Shown: in pieces, positions 16,101 through 24,922 of the stretch
Layout: the number at the start of each line of letters is the position of its first letter
How positions within the stretch are numbered: the stretch's first letter is position 1
NCBI RefSeq assembly: GCF_030929605.1
Contig: NZ_JAVFVS010000004.1
Span: 186,001-250,000, forward strand
DNA length: 64,000 bases
Origin: Flavobacterium sp. LHD-80
GTDB lineage: Bacteria; Bacteroidota; Bacteroidia; Flavobacteriales; Flavobacteriaceae
Reading direction: 5' to 3'
The notes under the pieces: generated by a model
What the model was told of the DNA's origin: nothing
Database searches by the model: none
Seen by the model: the letters and a program-made list of their open reading frames with translations, nothing else
Made by a program: the position numbers and the translations under genes

Positions 16101-19100
16101 ACTCTGCTTAACGGGGAAGACTCTAATTTCTTTTCTGAAAACGGGTTGGATGTGTTTTCATATTTTACGGTATTATAAAAGGTCACGGTATTTGCAGCTG
16201 CATTCGTTTCGTAAGCCATGTTGGTTGAAGTCGCCTCATAAGGAAGATATTCCTGAATCTGGCGGCCAAAATCGTCATAACCGATATGCGTGATAATATC
16301 TTTTCCTGAAGAAGACTGCTGATTTGCAATCTGCTGCATAGGTTTTCCCAATCCGTCAAAATAGGTAATATTAGTCTGGACTTTGTCGACTGCTGGTGAA
16401 ACCAAAGGTGTTCCTGTTGGTTCTTTATAAGTTTTGCTGATTACATAATTGTGATCAGAAGATGGATTTGCAACATTTGAACAGTCAGGACTTGTACCTT
16501 GCAATAGTGGACAGTTGTCTGTATTGTCACGGACATAATTCCCGGCAGGAGCCGTGCATTGCTGTATAAAGCTCATAGGATCGCCTAATCCGTCCAAATC
16601 ATTATCGGCATACCATTTTGTATTTGGATTTAAAGCAGCATCTGCGTCATTGCAGTCGGTACTATTTGTTACATATCCCGCGGGTTTTGTACTGTAATAC
16701 ACGGTTACACTAGGATTTCCAAATGTATCATTATCATTATCCTTGTAAAAAGTAGAAGGTGCAATATTAGTAATATTGGCAGTTGTATCGTTGTAATCAG
16801 AAGAATTTAGAACATAACCTTGTGGCTTCAAGCATTGTTTCAATGTTGGAGTTGCTGCCCCATAACCGTCTCCATCATTATCGGGATACCAGATTGTATT
16901 GGGATTCAGAGTAGCGTCTAAATCATTACAATCACTATTATTGCTGACATAACCATTGGGCTTGTTGCTGTAATAAACTGATACTGATGGATTACCGAAG
17001 GAATCCACATCACTATCCTGATAAAAATACTGCGGCGCAATGTTGGTGATATTTGCCGTTGTATCATTGTAATCAGATGAATTCCGAACATAACCTTGTG
17101 GCTTCAAGCATTGTTTCAATGTTGGAGTTGCTGCCCCATAACCGTCTCCATCATTATCGGGATACCAGATTGTATTGGGATTCAGAGTAGCGTCTAAATC
17201 ATTACAATCACTATTATTGCTGACATAACCATTGGGCTTGTTGCTGTAATAAACTGATACTGATGGATTACCGAAGGAATCCACATCACTATCCTGATAA
17301 AAATACTGTGGCGCAATGTCTGTGATATTTGCCGTTGCATCATTATAATCGGATGAATTTCGAACATAACCTTGTGGCTTCGAACATTGTTTTAATGTTT
17401 GAGTTGCTGTTCCATAACCGTCCCCATCATTATCGAGATACCAAATCGTATTGGGATTCAATGTTGCATCCCCATCATTACAATCACTATTATTGCTAAC
17501 ATAACCATTGGGTTTATTGCTATAATAAACTGATACCGATGGATTACCAAAGGAATCTACATCACTATCCTGATAAAAATACTGCGGTGCAATGTTGGTG
17601 ATATTTGCCGTTGTATCATTGTAATCAGATGAATTTCGAACGTAACCTTGCGGCTGCGAACACTGTCTCAATGTTGGAGTTGCTGCTCCATAACTGTCTC
17701 CATCATTATCGAGATACCAGATTGTATTAGGATTCTGTGTAGCGTCTGAATCATTACAATCACTATTATTGCTGACATAACCATTAGGCTTATTGCTGTA
17801 ATAAACTGATACCGATGGATTACCAAAGGAATCTACATCACTATCCTGATAAAAATACTGCGGCGCAATGTTGGTGATATTTGCCGTTGAATCATTATAA
17901 TCATATGAATTTCGAACATAACCTTGTGGCTGTGAGCATTGTATCAACGTTGGAGTTGTTGCTCCAAAACCGTCTCCATCATTATCGGGATACCAAATCG
18001 TACTCGGATTCAGTGTTGCATCCCCATCATTACAATCACTATTATTGCTGACATAACCATTGGGCTTGTTGCTGTAATAAACTGATACCGATGGATTACC
18101 AAAGGAATCCACATCACTATCCTGATAAAAATACTGTGGTGCAATGTCGGTGATATTCACCGTAGAGTCATTATAATCATTCTTATTTAAAACGTATCCA
18201 TAAGGAGTATTGCAACTAACGGTTGTCACATTTCTGTCACCAAAACCATCACCATCGCTGTCGCGATACCAAATTGTATTTGGATTTAATTCCGCCATAT
18301 AGTCAATACAATCCATAGGATTTGATACATAACCATATGGTTGCGTACAACTGTAGGCAATTACTCCGGCATTTCCGTATCCATCACCATCCTCATCGCG
18401 ATACCATGGAGTATTAGGATTTAAGGCTCCATTCCCATCGTTGCAGTCGGCAGAATTAGATACATAACCGCCAGGCCTATAGCTATAGTATACATAAACG
18501 GATGGATTTCCATATCCGTCTCCATCTGCATCTTGATAAAAATATTGAGGAGCAATATTAGTAATATTGGTTGTTCCATCGTTGTAATCGGCACCATTTC
18601 CAACATAGCCTCCTGGTGGTATACAGCTGTTTGCTGCAACTCCAGCATTTCCATAACCATCGCCATCAGAATCCTGATACCATACCGTGTTAGGATTCAG
18701 GCCAGGATTTCCGTCGTTGCAATCAGATCCGTTTGTAACATAGCCTCCCGGTCTGTTGCTGTAGTATACATAAATGGATGGATTTCCGAAACCGTCGCCA
18801 TCTGAATCATAATAAAAATATTGTGGTGCAATGTTTGTAATATTTGCTGTTGAATCATCATAATCCCCTGCATAAAGTATATATCCTCCTACAGCAGTAC
18901 AGCTTTTTACAGTTACAGTCGAAGTTCCATATCCATCACCGTCTGCATCTTGATACCAAGTCGTATTGGGATTTATCAGTTCATTGCTGTCATCACAGTC
19001 TTTATTATTTGAAACATAACCTGCGGGCTTGGTATCGCTCATTACCGAGGAAGTAAAATGTCCATAACCGTCACCATCAAAATCACGATACCATTTATAG

Positions 19101-19216
19101 GAGCCACCACCCGGAGGAGGTGCGGCCATTGGAGCTGCAATTATTTTTTCATTTATCTGAGAATAGCCAAAGGATACCAAAAACAGCAAAAAGAAAGTAA
19201 AAGTAATTTTTTTCAT
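13106..19216 (-). CDS. giant Rhs-repeat toxin with calcium-binding repeats and nuclease-like tip
   Basis: This is a 2036-residue secreted protein. The start at 19216 gives a clean signal peptide (MKKITFTFFLLFLVSFGYSQ); an in-frame ATG 19 codons earlier would bury it. Residues about 35-890 are repeats of the D-x-D-x-D-G calcium-binding type (DGDGYG... NNSDCND), including five nearly identical 92-residue units. A DUF6443-type domain follows (YFDGLGKPMQQ), then Rhs/YD repeats up to YDYGWRNYDPAIGRW and the DPDG boundary. The last ~120 residues are the variable toxin, with RYTDI and VNVQVGKQNKNGTPV. That pattern resembles PD-(D/E)XK-like Rhs nucleases in which Gln takes the Glu place. The immunity gene lies 9 bp downstream and the partner Rhs gene ends 10 bp upstream. 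Confidence 0.85.
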   Translation of the reverse strand: MKKITFTFFLLFLVSFGYSQINEKIIAAPMAAPPPGGGSYKWYRDFDGDGYGHFTSSVMSDTKPAGYVSNNKDCDDSNELINPNTTWYQDADGDGYGTSTVTVKSCTAVGGYILYAGDYDDSTANITNIAPQYFYYDSDGDGFGNPSIYVYYSNRPGGYVTNGSDCNDGNPGLNPNTVWYQDSDGDGYGNAGVAANSCIPPGGYVGNGADYNDGTTNITNIAPQYFYQDADGDGYGNPSVYVYYSYRPGGYVSNSADCNDGNGALNPNTPWYRDEDGDGYGNAGVIAYSCTQPYGYVSNPMDCIDYMAELNPNTIWYRDSDGDGFGDRNVTTVSCNTPYGYVLNKNDYNDSTVNITDIAPQYFYQDSDVDSFGNPSVSVYYSNKPNGYVSNNSDCNDGDATLNPSTIWYPDNDGDGFGATTPTLIQCSQPQGYVRNSYDYNDSTANITNIAPQYFYQDSDVDSFGNPSVSVYYSNKPNGYVSNNSDCNDSDATQNPNTIWYLDNDGDSYGAATPTLRQCSQPQGYVRNSSDYNDTTANITNIAPQYFYQDSDVDSFGNPSVSVYYSNKPNGYVSNNSDCNDGDATLNPNTIWYLDNDGDGYGTATQTLKQCSKPQGYVRNSSDYNDATANITDIAPQYFYQDSDVDSFGNPSVSVYYSNKPNGYVSNNSDCNDLDATLNPNTIWYPDNDGDGYGAATPTLKQCLKPQGYVRNSSDYNDTTANITNIAPQYFYQDSDVDSFGNPSVSVYYSNKPNGYVSNNSDCNDLDATLNPNTIWYPDNDGDGYGAATPTLKQCLKPQGYVLNSSDYNDTTANITNIAPSTFYKDNDNDTFGNPSVTVYYSTKPAGYVTNSTDCNDADAALNPNTKWYADNDLDGLGDPMSFIQQCTAPAGNYVRDNTDNCPLLQGTSPDCSNVANPSSDHNYVISKTYKEPTGTPLVSPAVDKVQTNITYFDGLGKPMQQIANQQSSSGKDIITHIGYDDFGRQIQEYLPYEATSTNMAYETNAAANTVTFYNTVKYENTSNPFSEKKLESSPLSRVLKQAAPGTSWAMSGGHEIKMDYQTNTASEVKLYKATTTWNSGSGLYDIAFSDDGNYYAENELYKSITYDENTSANPAETSGSTVEFKNKEGQVVLKRTYDAGVKHDTYYVYDIYGNLTYVLPPKAEGTINTQILDDLCYQYKYDYRNRLVEKKLPGKQWEFIVYDKLDRPAATGPAFSPFKDDTAVGWMITKYDAFGRPIYTGWSSQAVSSSTRNTLQIAQNSAALFETKQTSGTIDGIAAYYTNANTPISFKLLTVNYYDNYTFPSAQAVPSAVEGQTVLANIKGLASGTWTRALSTASSIAGETTTTFYDAKSRPIRTHQQNHLGGYTYTDSKLDFGGKATYTIAKHKRTSGDTELTIREDFVYSPQDRLLTYTHQINGGAVQLMAANTYDELGQLTSKNVGNSTGSPLQKVDFTYNIRGWLTEINKTANLQQGSEPKDLFAFKISYNTPLASIAGVTGLYNGNISETLWKTGADNTDRGYGFKYDNLNRLKNAVYEKSGLTTNAYDENLTYDKNGNIISLARNGDIDPQTGIIVIDNLAYTYPSNSNQLSKVTDSSNNTSGFNDVNKTGDDYTYDANGNMITDKNKNITAIVYNQLNLPKKITFGTTGSIEYIYNAAGQKLEKIVTQGTVTDNTNYLGGFQYKNNVLEFFPTAEGYVKNTSGALSYVFQYKDHLGNIRLSYAKNPTTQVLEIIEENNYYPFGLKHKGYNDYVSTGYKYKYNGKEFQDELGLGLYDYGWRNYDPAIGRWINPDPLLNDLKFNFDDSQVDEDDDDEVLEAIVTKIDTGGGIYNPDNLNPYGYGYDNPVSFADPDGRCPICPFIPLAMLLFASEPAMAPTKDHAGDSRKMSEAKEAKGAMILSTIPIARGASAFNKLSNATKGKAVEEGSQKKVPNPNGKNGGQKHQEKINEYGKKLEQKGYEVTKERRVNTEGGHKNTRYTDITAKKDGKTVNVQVGKQNKNGTPVARERRAIEDINNSTKGAPNGSNRTIFVPYN
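16785..18165 (-). repeat. five tandem 276-bp coding repeats
   Basis: Five head-to-tail units of 276 bp (92 codons) encode the calcium-binding segment beginning NITNIAPQYFYQDSDVDSFG. The two units nearest the low-coordinate end (about 16.8-17.3 kb) are almost identical at the DNA level, which points to recent duplication or gene conversion. More diverged copies flank them on both sides. Confidence 0.85.
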
Positions 19217-19226
19217 AATTGTATTT

Positions 19227-22200
19227 TTAGTTTTTATAGTGGTATTGGTTCTCAGATAAAATTTTCCCAGCATTATCTTTTACTAGCTTCAAACGATTGA
19301 ACTGATCATATTCATAATAGGTCGTATATCCTTTCGGGTCTGTAATTGTTGTTACTCCCACTAATAATTTATAAGTATAGGTTGTCATCATCGCGTTTGG
19401 AAGCGTGTTTCTTAAATTGTTCAATGCCGCAATCAAATTGGCTTCATTGCCTGAACTTGAAACTGTCTCCAAATTTGCTACTGATGATTCTACCTGTGCA
19501 TAAGTTGCATTTTCTATTTTGGCAATCGGCTGTGTTTTATTGTAACCCCAGATTATGCAAACCGGAGTACCACTTTCTAAAGTGTACTGCAAAACATTTC
19601 CTTTATCGTCGTATTTGTCAAAAGTGACTTTTCTCTCGATGTTTCGGTTATCTAAAACTGCGGGTAGGGAATTAGGAAATTTTGCTGTGTAAATAGATTT
19701 AGGAAGCAGTATATTGCTTGTTGCCGTACTTTTTTCATATACAGTTAGCTGTTCTGAAAGCTTAGTTGCTCCATTGTAGGTCTGCGTATCAATTGGAGCT
19801 TCAACCATATTTGCAGTTTTCATATCATTTACAAATGAGAGGCCAGATACTTCAGGATCTTTTGCATAGAAAAATCTTGTTTCAACCGTTTCTGCTTTTG
19901 AATTTTTACTGCTTTGTACCGACAACTGTAAATGATCTGGGTTATTATAAGTATAATTTGTCACCGTCGTAATAGGGTTTGATCCATTCAAGTCATACTG
20001 AATTTCCGTACTGCTCTGTAGATAGCTCCAGTTGCTTTTGATGGTGAAGCTTTTTATTGAAAGATTTTCCAGATTGTTTGGAAAATAAACTGGTGCTCCT
20101 GCGGAGGCGCTAAAGCATGAATTATTTAAATATTGTCTGACATTGTTGTTTCCTGAAGCAAAACATTTGCCTGAAGGAAGCCATGTATTATGGGCATGAG
20201 TTGCTGTACAAGTATATCCAATATAATATGACTTGCCAATATCGCCAGATTGGCAATAATAAACTGCACTGCCTTCAGCATAAAGTTCAAAGTTTTTTCT
20301 GCATGAAAATGCAGTGACAACTCTCGCACTTCTGGCATCAAGGCTATATTGATTGGTTTTCTCGTTCACTTTCACAAGAGTACCCTGCGGTTTTGAATAA
20401 GTAATTGTTTTTAATTCATTTCCATGATCCCATCCATCGTTTACATTTGGAGAACTCTGAATGTCAGTGCCTGCCAAAAGATTGCCCGTTGTATTTTTGT
20501 TGATCCTGTATTGATGCTCTAAAGCTCCATTTTCATAATTATCGCCTCCGAAACTTTCAATTGCTTTTCCATAAACGACATTATTTCCTTGCTCATTAAA
20601 AAGCACAATGAAACTGCTTGAAGTTACAATCCAATCCCTTTTTTCATTAAATTGTCCAGTTATGCCACAGCCTCCTCTAATAGTTACTACATCTCCAAAA
20701 AAAGGCTTTGTCATCATAAGCTTTCCAGATGAATGTCTTGTCAATGGATCTGTTGAATCTGTATAATAATATGTTTTTTTGTTCTTAACAGTATTGTCAT
20801 AGTGATAATCAGTCTGTTTTTTCACCCTTACTCCGCCAGTTATTATATCTGCCATAACAGTAACTGGAGCAGTAGCATAATAACTCATATCACAGTATGC
20901 TTTGGTGCATGGTGCATTCAACTGTATGATGCCTTTATAAGTCTTGCCTGCTGCTGCATGAAAATAAAATGTAGTCACACTATTTGTTATAGTAACTGCA
21001 TTTCCTAAACTGGATTCAAGACCATTGCTGGTTAATTTGTAAAAATTAACCATTTGATTTGCCTGGACATCCAATATCTGAAAACTTGCAGTATCATGTC
21101 CTGTATTCATATTTGGTGCACAACTGTCATTAAAACTTGATTTTCCAGAAATTTTAATATCCTGCTGTATTGGCGAAATAATTTCTTTATAGCCAAATTC
21201 ATTTCCAGGGAGCACACTCTCGCATCTTGCTGAAGTCACAGAAGGATAGGTTGTTTTTTCTCCGTAATAATCATTCGATTCGTAATCAATTTTTGTATAT
21301 CCTTTTGTTGGATATATAATTTTAGAGAGCATTCCCTGCTGTGCATTTGCAGTTACTATATCGCGATCAGCACCATTATAAGTCATATTCTCTACTCCAT
21401 ATCCTCTTAATCCTGATGGTATAATATTCGTATTGTTTTTTCCATTATAATATCCATATAAATCCTGACCAAATGAAAGTCGGGCAGGAAAACTGGATTC
21501 ATTCAAATATTCAAAAGCATATTTTTTGGCTGGATCCAGATAAACGATCTCTTTAAGAAAGGTTCTTTTATTTGGATTACTGGCGTAGCTAAAATTGATT
21601 TTTTCAATAACAGTTCCCTGATCATTCTTTAATACAATCTGCGAGAGCTTATTGAATCCTGTAATATCTGGATCAATAGTGCCGTAGGTAAATTCCAAAT
21701 TCCCATTTTTTGGATTATTGGTTGTTATCTGCGTCACTCTTTTTCCAAAAATTTCCAAGTAATTGTCAGCAATGTTTTGAAGACTTAAAGAAGACTGATT
21801 GAACCCAGGATCTGAACAGGAAACAGCAAAATACCCAGTTGGAACTGTCAGCGATTGCGATTTTGATGATAGGTACTGATAATCATAGTTTTCATAAGCA
21901 AAATAAACTTCATCTCCTTTCGGATGCTTAATTTTAGTAAGATACCATGATGTGACACTTGCACCAGTTCCTCCTCCACCGCCACCTGTTCCTCCAGTTG
22001 GAAGTGTAGTTTCTGTAGCAAAAAAATAATACTGGACACCATCTGGAGCTGTTGCCATAAATCCAAAAGAAGAATCAATATTAAGATATTCGATCTTAAT
22101 ATTATTTGCTTTAAGCATCAATACCTGGCCTTCGCTGTCATATACAAATTGCCCTGAATAGCCATTGAAATTGAAACTGAATAAATCAGGCTCACTGTCT

Positions 22201-22655
22201 GCCATTGGGTCTCCAATTTTTTGATAAAAGTCATATTTATCTGCATTTATTCCCGGCTCTAAGACTTTTTCAGTTGGAAGCATGATGCCGGCATCGTCTT
22301 TTTTGTCACGAATAACACGATTGATAACTCCTCCCATGTTAATTCCCCAGCCTAACCCCACCTGACCAGAAGTGTTGTCAACTTTAATACCATCATTAGT
22401 GTAGAACATACTTATTGGCACTTCAATGTTTGAAGATTTAAAAGAGATGACTGGGATGTTTATATTTGTCGCTCCAGTAAACATGCCGACAGGCTGGTTA
22501 CCGTATTTCCCTAAATCATAGGATACAGGAGAAGGAGGAATTATGTTAGGCAAGAATTTGCTCGAATCATTTGTCTGAGCATTTGCTACCAAAAAAGTAA
22601 AAAGAAAAAAACAGCCTAAGAATTTGACTGAGGATTTTATATTGATTTGATACAT
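19227..22655 (-). CDS. Rhs-associated secreted protein, partner of the Rhs toxin
   Basis: This 1142-residue protein starts with a signal peptide (FLGCFFLFTFLVANAQ, about 10-27). The N-terminal part (PVSYDLGKYGNQPVGMFTG, then GLGWGINMGGVINR) is the usual opening of large flavobacterial Rhs companions. The C-terminus carries Rhs/YD-type elements (TTYYEYDQFNRLKLVKD...GKILSENQYHY). A glycine-rich turn (GGTGGGGGGTG) lies near 220-230. No toxin tip is present. It sits 6 bp after the type IX-sorted gene and 10 bp before the Rhs toxin gene, so the three are one operon. It probably forms part of the surface-exposed toxin delivery shell. The delivery role is inference. Confidence 0.8.
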   Translation of the reverse strand: MYQINIKSSVKFLGCFFLFTFLVANAQTNDSSKFLPNIIPPSPVSYDLGKYGNQPVGMFTGATNINIPVISFKSSNIEVPISMFYTNDGIKVDNTSGQVGLGWGINMGGVINRVIRDKKDDAGIMLPTEKVLEPGINADKYDFYQKIGDPMADSEPDLFSFNFNGYSGQFVYDSEGQVLMLKANNIKIEYLNIDSSFGFMATAPDGVQYYFFATETTLPTGGTGGGGGGTGASVTSWYLTKIKHPKGDEVYFAYENYDYQYLSSKSQSLTVPTGYFAVSCSDPGFNQSSLSLQNIADNYLEIFGKRVTQITTNNPKNGNLEFTYGTIDPDITGFNKLSQIVLKNDQGTVIEKINFSYASNPNKRTFLKEIVYLDPAKKYAFEYLNESSFPARLSFGQDLYGYYNGKNNTNIIPSGLRGYGVENMTYNGADRDIVTANAQQGMLSKIIYPTKGYTKIDYESNDYYGEKTTYPSVTSARCESVLPGNEFGYKEIISPIQQDIKISGKSSFNDSCAPNMNTGHDTASFQILDVQANQMVNFYKLTSNGLESSLGNAVTITNSVTTFYFHAAAGKTYKGIIQLNAPCTKAYCDMSYYATAPVTVMADIITGGVRVKKQTDYHYDNTVKNKKTYYYTDSTDPLTRHSSGKLMMTKPFFGDVVTIRGGCGITGQFNEKRDWIVTSSSFIVLFNEQGNNVVYGKAIESFGGDNYENGALEHQYRINKNTTGNLLAGTDIQSSPNVNDGWDHGNELKTITYSKPQGTLVKVNEKTNQYSLDARSARVVTAFSCRKNFELYAEGSAVYYCQSGDIGKSYYIGYTCTATHAHNTWLPSGKCFASGNNNVRQYLNNSCFSASAGAPVYFPNNLENLSIKSFTIKSNWSYLQSSTEIQYDLNGSNPITTVTNYTYNNPDHLQLSVQSSKNSKAETVETRFFYAKDPEVSGLSFVNDMKTANMVEAPIDTQTYNGATKLSEQLTVYEKSTATSNILLPKSIYTAKFPNSLPAVLDNRNIERKVTFDKYDDKGNVLQYTLESGTPVCIIWGYNKTQPIAKIENATYAQVESSVANLETVSSSGNEANLIAALNNLRNTLPNAMMTTYTYKLLVGVTTITDPKGYTTYYEYDQFNRLKLVKDNAGKILSENQYHYKN

Positions 22656-22661
22656 TTTATC

Positions 22662-24323
22662 TTAATTAACAGATTTTATAACTTTAACAGATTCCTTTTT
22701 TACATCAGTCTTGATGTTGATGATGTAGATTCCTTCTGCATAGTGGCTTAAATCAACAGGCACAGTTCTGCTTTCGATTTTGAATTCCTGTAATATTCTG
22801 CCTGAGATGTCTACAAGAGTTGCAGTTCCTTCTTTGAAATCGTATCCAATAATTACGTTTGTATATGTTTTGACTGGATTCGGAATCGCTTCTATACTTG
22901 ATTTGACTTTCTCAACTTTCTGTTTGTCTTTTAATTTGACTATCCAGAAATCATTGCTCCCAATGTTTGAGTTCTTATCTTTAGAAGCATTTGAATTTGA
23001 GGTACCAGCCATAATATAGCCACCGTCACGGGTTTCGATTACTTTTCTGAGAATATCCTCGCCTCCGCTGCCTACAGTCTTGTTCCAAATTTCTTCGCCT
23101 TTTTCATCTGTTTTCAGTGCGATATAGTCATTAACTCCATCTTTGTCAAGGCTTGCACCAACTGCTTTTGCAATAGTTGATGCCGCTGATCTTACAATTT
23201 CAGATTTTGCATAGCCGCCAATTAAAAAACTGTGATCTGGATTTTCAACCAAAGAAGTCAGTATGTCTGTTTTTCCAAAATCATATGTTTTGCTCCAGTC
23301 AACACTTCCTTCTTTATCGAGCTTAAGAAGCCAAAAATCAGTTCCATTGGTTACAATACCGCCTTGGGTAGTCAGAGCGTTCTTGCTGTCAGAGTTTCCA
23401 CCTACAATATATCCTTCATCAGCAGTTTGATGAATAATGTAGGGCTGGTCATCGCCGTCTGCGCCATACGATTTCTGCCATTGAATTGCTCCAGAATCGT
23501 CAATCTTTACAATCCAATAATCTCCAGCTCCATTATTATTTTCCGTTTTTTCTCCCGAAATAGGAGAATTCGAATATCCCGCCAAAATGAAACCATTGTC
23601 AGTAGTCTGTTCCATGCTTCTTAATAAATCAGCATATTGGCCACCATATGTTTTCTGCCATTCAATATTGCCTTCTTTATTAAGCTTTACGATCCAATAA
23701 TCCATATTGCCTCGGCTTTTGTCAGATTTGCTGAATAAATCCGACTTTGAAGTTGCTGTCGATTTTCCGTCAAGTTTGGTATTTGAAATTGGCTGAGGGC
23801 TTGAGCTTGAAGAACCTCCTAAAATATAGCCACCATCTTTAGTCTGGAAAGCACACAAAAGCTCATCCTGCCCGTTTCCTCCAATGGTTCTCTGCCATTG
23901 TTCTCCTCCAGCAGCATCCAATTTTAGAACCCAAAAATCAGTAATACCTTTACAATCCTCGCCTTTCTGAAAGCTGGCTCCAGAACTTGATGTTCCTGCA
24001 ATGATAAAACCTCCGTCTCTGGTTCCTTTTATGCTTTGAAGCAGATCAAAGCCATTACCTCCAAAGCTTTTTTGCCAGACAAGATCCCCTTTTTCAGACA
24101 TTTTCCAGATCCAATAATCCAAATCTCCATGGTTGTCATCGGTTTTATTTCCTGTTTTATCGGATACAGAACTTCCTGCCAGAATAAAGCCATAATCAGC
24201 AGTTGGCTGGGCATCAAAAAGATAGTCCGCATGAATACCACCATACGATTTTTCCCATTGAATATCTTGGGAATAGTTTGATAACGGTAAGAGCAAAGGA
24301 ATCAGTAAGTAGAGTTTTTTCAT
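22662..24323 (-). CDS. T9SS-sorted repeat protein at the head of the Rhs operon
   Basis: This 553-residue protein has a signal peptide (LYLLIPLLLPLSNYSQ) and about seven repeats of the pattern DGGFIIAGTSSS...DYWIVKLD..G...WQKTYGG. These are beta-propeller-like blades. The last ~80 residues (AIPNPVKTYTNVIIGYDF ... VDISGRILQEFKI ... GIYIINI) form a type A sorting domain of the type IX secretion system. The protein is thus expected to be exported across the outer membrane and attached to the surface or released. It is the first gene of the operon, with a good -7 box upstream. It may display or guide the Rhs proteins. Confidence 0.9.
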   Translation of the reverse strand: MKKLYLLIPLLLPLSNYSQDIQWEKSYGGIHADYLFDAQPTADYGFILAGSSVSDKTGNKTDDNHGDLDYWIWKMSEKGDLVWQKSFGGNGFDLLQSIKGTRDGGFIIAGTSSSGASFQKGEDCKGITDFWVLKLDAAGGEQWQRTIGGNGQDELLCAFQTKDGGYILGGSSSSSPQPISNTKLDGKSTATSKSDLFSKSDKSRGNMDYWIVKLNKEGNIEWQKTYGGQYADLLRSMEQTTDNGFILAGYSNSPISGEKTENNNGAGDYWIVKIDDSGAIQWQKSYGADGDDQPYIIHQTADEGYIVGGNSDSKNALTTQGGIVTNGTDFWLLKLDKEGSVDWSKTYDFGKTDILTSLVENPDHSFLIGGYAKSEIVRSAASTIAKAVGASLDKDGVNDYIALKTDEKGEEIWNKTVGSGGEDILRKVIETRDGGYIMAGTSNSNASKDKNSNIGSNDFWIVKLKDKQKVEKVKSSIEAIPNPVKTYTNVIIGYDFKEGTATLVDISGRILQEFKIESRTVPVDLSHYAEGIYIINIKTDVKKESVKVIKSVN

Positions 24324-24366
24324 ACAATATAGGTTTCGATCTGGGTAAATAGTAAGTTTTTGCCGG

Positions 24367-24374
24367 CAAATCTA
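24367..24374 (-). promoter_or_regulatory. -7 box of the T9SS-Rhs operon
   Basis: On the minus strand this reads TAGATTTG, a full match to TAnnTTTG, 44 bp before the start codon at 24323. No clean -33 is seen. Confidence 0.5.
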
Positions 24375-24609
24375 ATTGTCTGATTTATTAAAACTTTACG
24401 GTTTTCCACATTTTGAAATATATTTTTTTAAAGTTGAGTAAACATGGTAGACGATTGCTAAAAAAAGATAGAAGGAAAATTGAAATTTACTTCAGATGGA
24501 AATATTGAAGAAAGTGAAGATTAGTAGAAAAATCTTATTTGCATGTATTGATATCCATGATTCACAAGAAGAATAGATTCTTTGGGGTGTAGAAGTTTAA
24601 TAAAGAGAT

Positions 24610-24822
24610 TTAAAATCTAAATAATTCAATATAATCAATTTGTAAAGCATTGCACACTTTTTCTAATGTGGAAAGTGTTGCATTTGCATTTCCTTTTTCC
24701 AGCCTGGACATATTACTCTTCTCGAAATTGCATTTTGCAGCTAAATCTTGTTGAGAAAGATTTTGCTGCATTCTAATTTCTTGAATTCGTTTACCGACTT
24801 TTTGCTGTAGGGTCTGCTTCAA
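24610..24822 (-). CDS. XRE-family repressor of a divergent two-gene unit
   Basis: This 70-residue protein is a single Cro/C1 helix-turn-helix: IQEIRMQQNLSQQDLAAKC, then NFEKSNMSRLEKGNANATL and LEKVCNALQIDYIELF. Its size and layout are those of controller proteins of restriction-modification and toxin-antitoxin units. Its start codon is 7 bp from a 16-bp operator copy, and a second, inverted copy lies across the promoter of the divergent gene. It almost certainly represses itself and that gene. Confidence 0.9.
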   Translation of the reverse strand: MKQTLQQKVGKRIQEIRMQQNLSQQDLAAKCNFEKSNMSRLEKGNANATLSTLEKVCNALQIDYIELFRF

Positions 24823-24828
24823 ATTAAA

Positions 24829-24892
24829 TTATCTTTTATGATAATTCAAATTTTGCTCTATATTTGTCTAATTTGGTTATCATAAAAGATAA
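24829..24892. promoter_or_regulatory. double operator with promoter between divergent genes
   Basis: TTATCTTTTATGATAA (24829-24844) and its exact reverse complement TTATCATAAAAGATAA (24877-24892) flank a perfect -7 box TATATTTG (24859-24866). Each operator also has inner TTATC/GATAA arms. Centre distance is 48 bp. One copy touches the repressor start, the other covers the leader of the 388-residue gene. Confidence 0.75.
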
Positions 24893-24922
24893 CTGAATAT
24901 TGCCTTATTTTAATTCTTCAAG

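Noticed and set aside
16785..18165. Assembly artefact from repeat collapse or expansion in the Rhs gene
   Set aside because: Units differ at scattered positions and the frame is kept through all of them, which argues for real repeats, although exact copy number could be wrong.
24829..24892. Rho-independent terminator from the inverted repeats
   Set aside because: The arms are 32 bp apart, AT-rich, lie between divergent starts and bracket a promoter, so operators fit much better.
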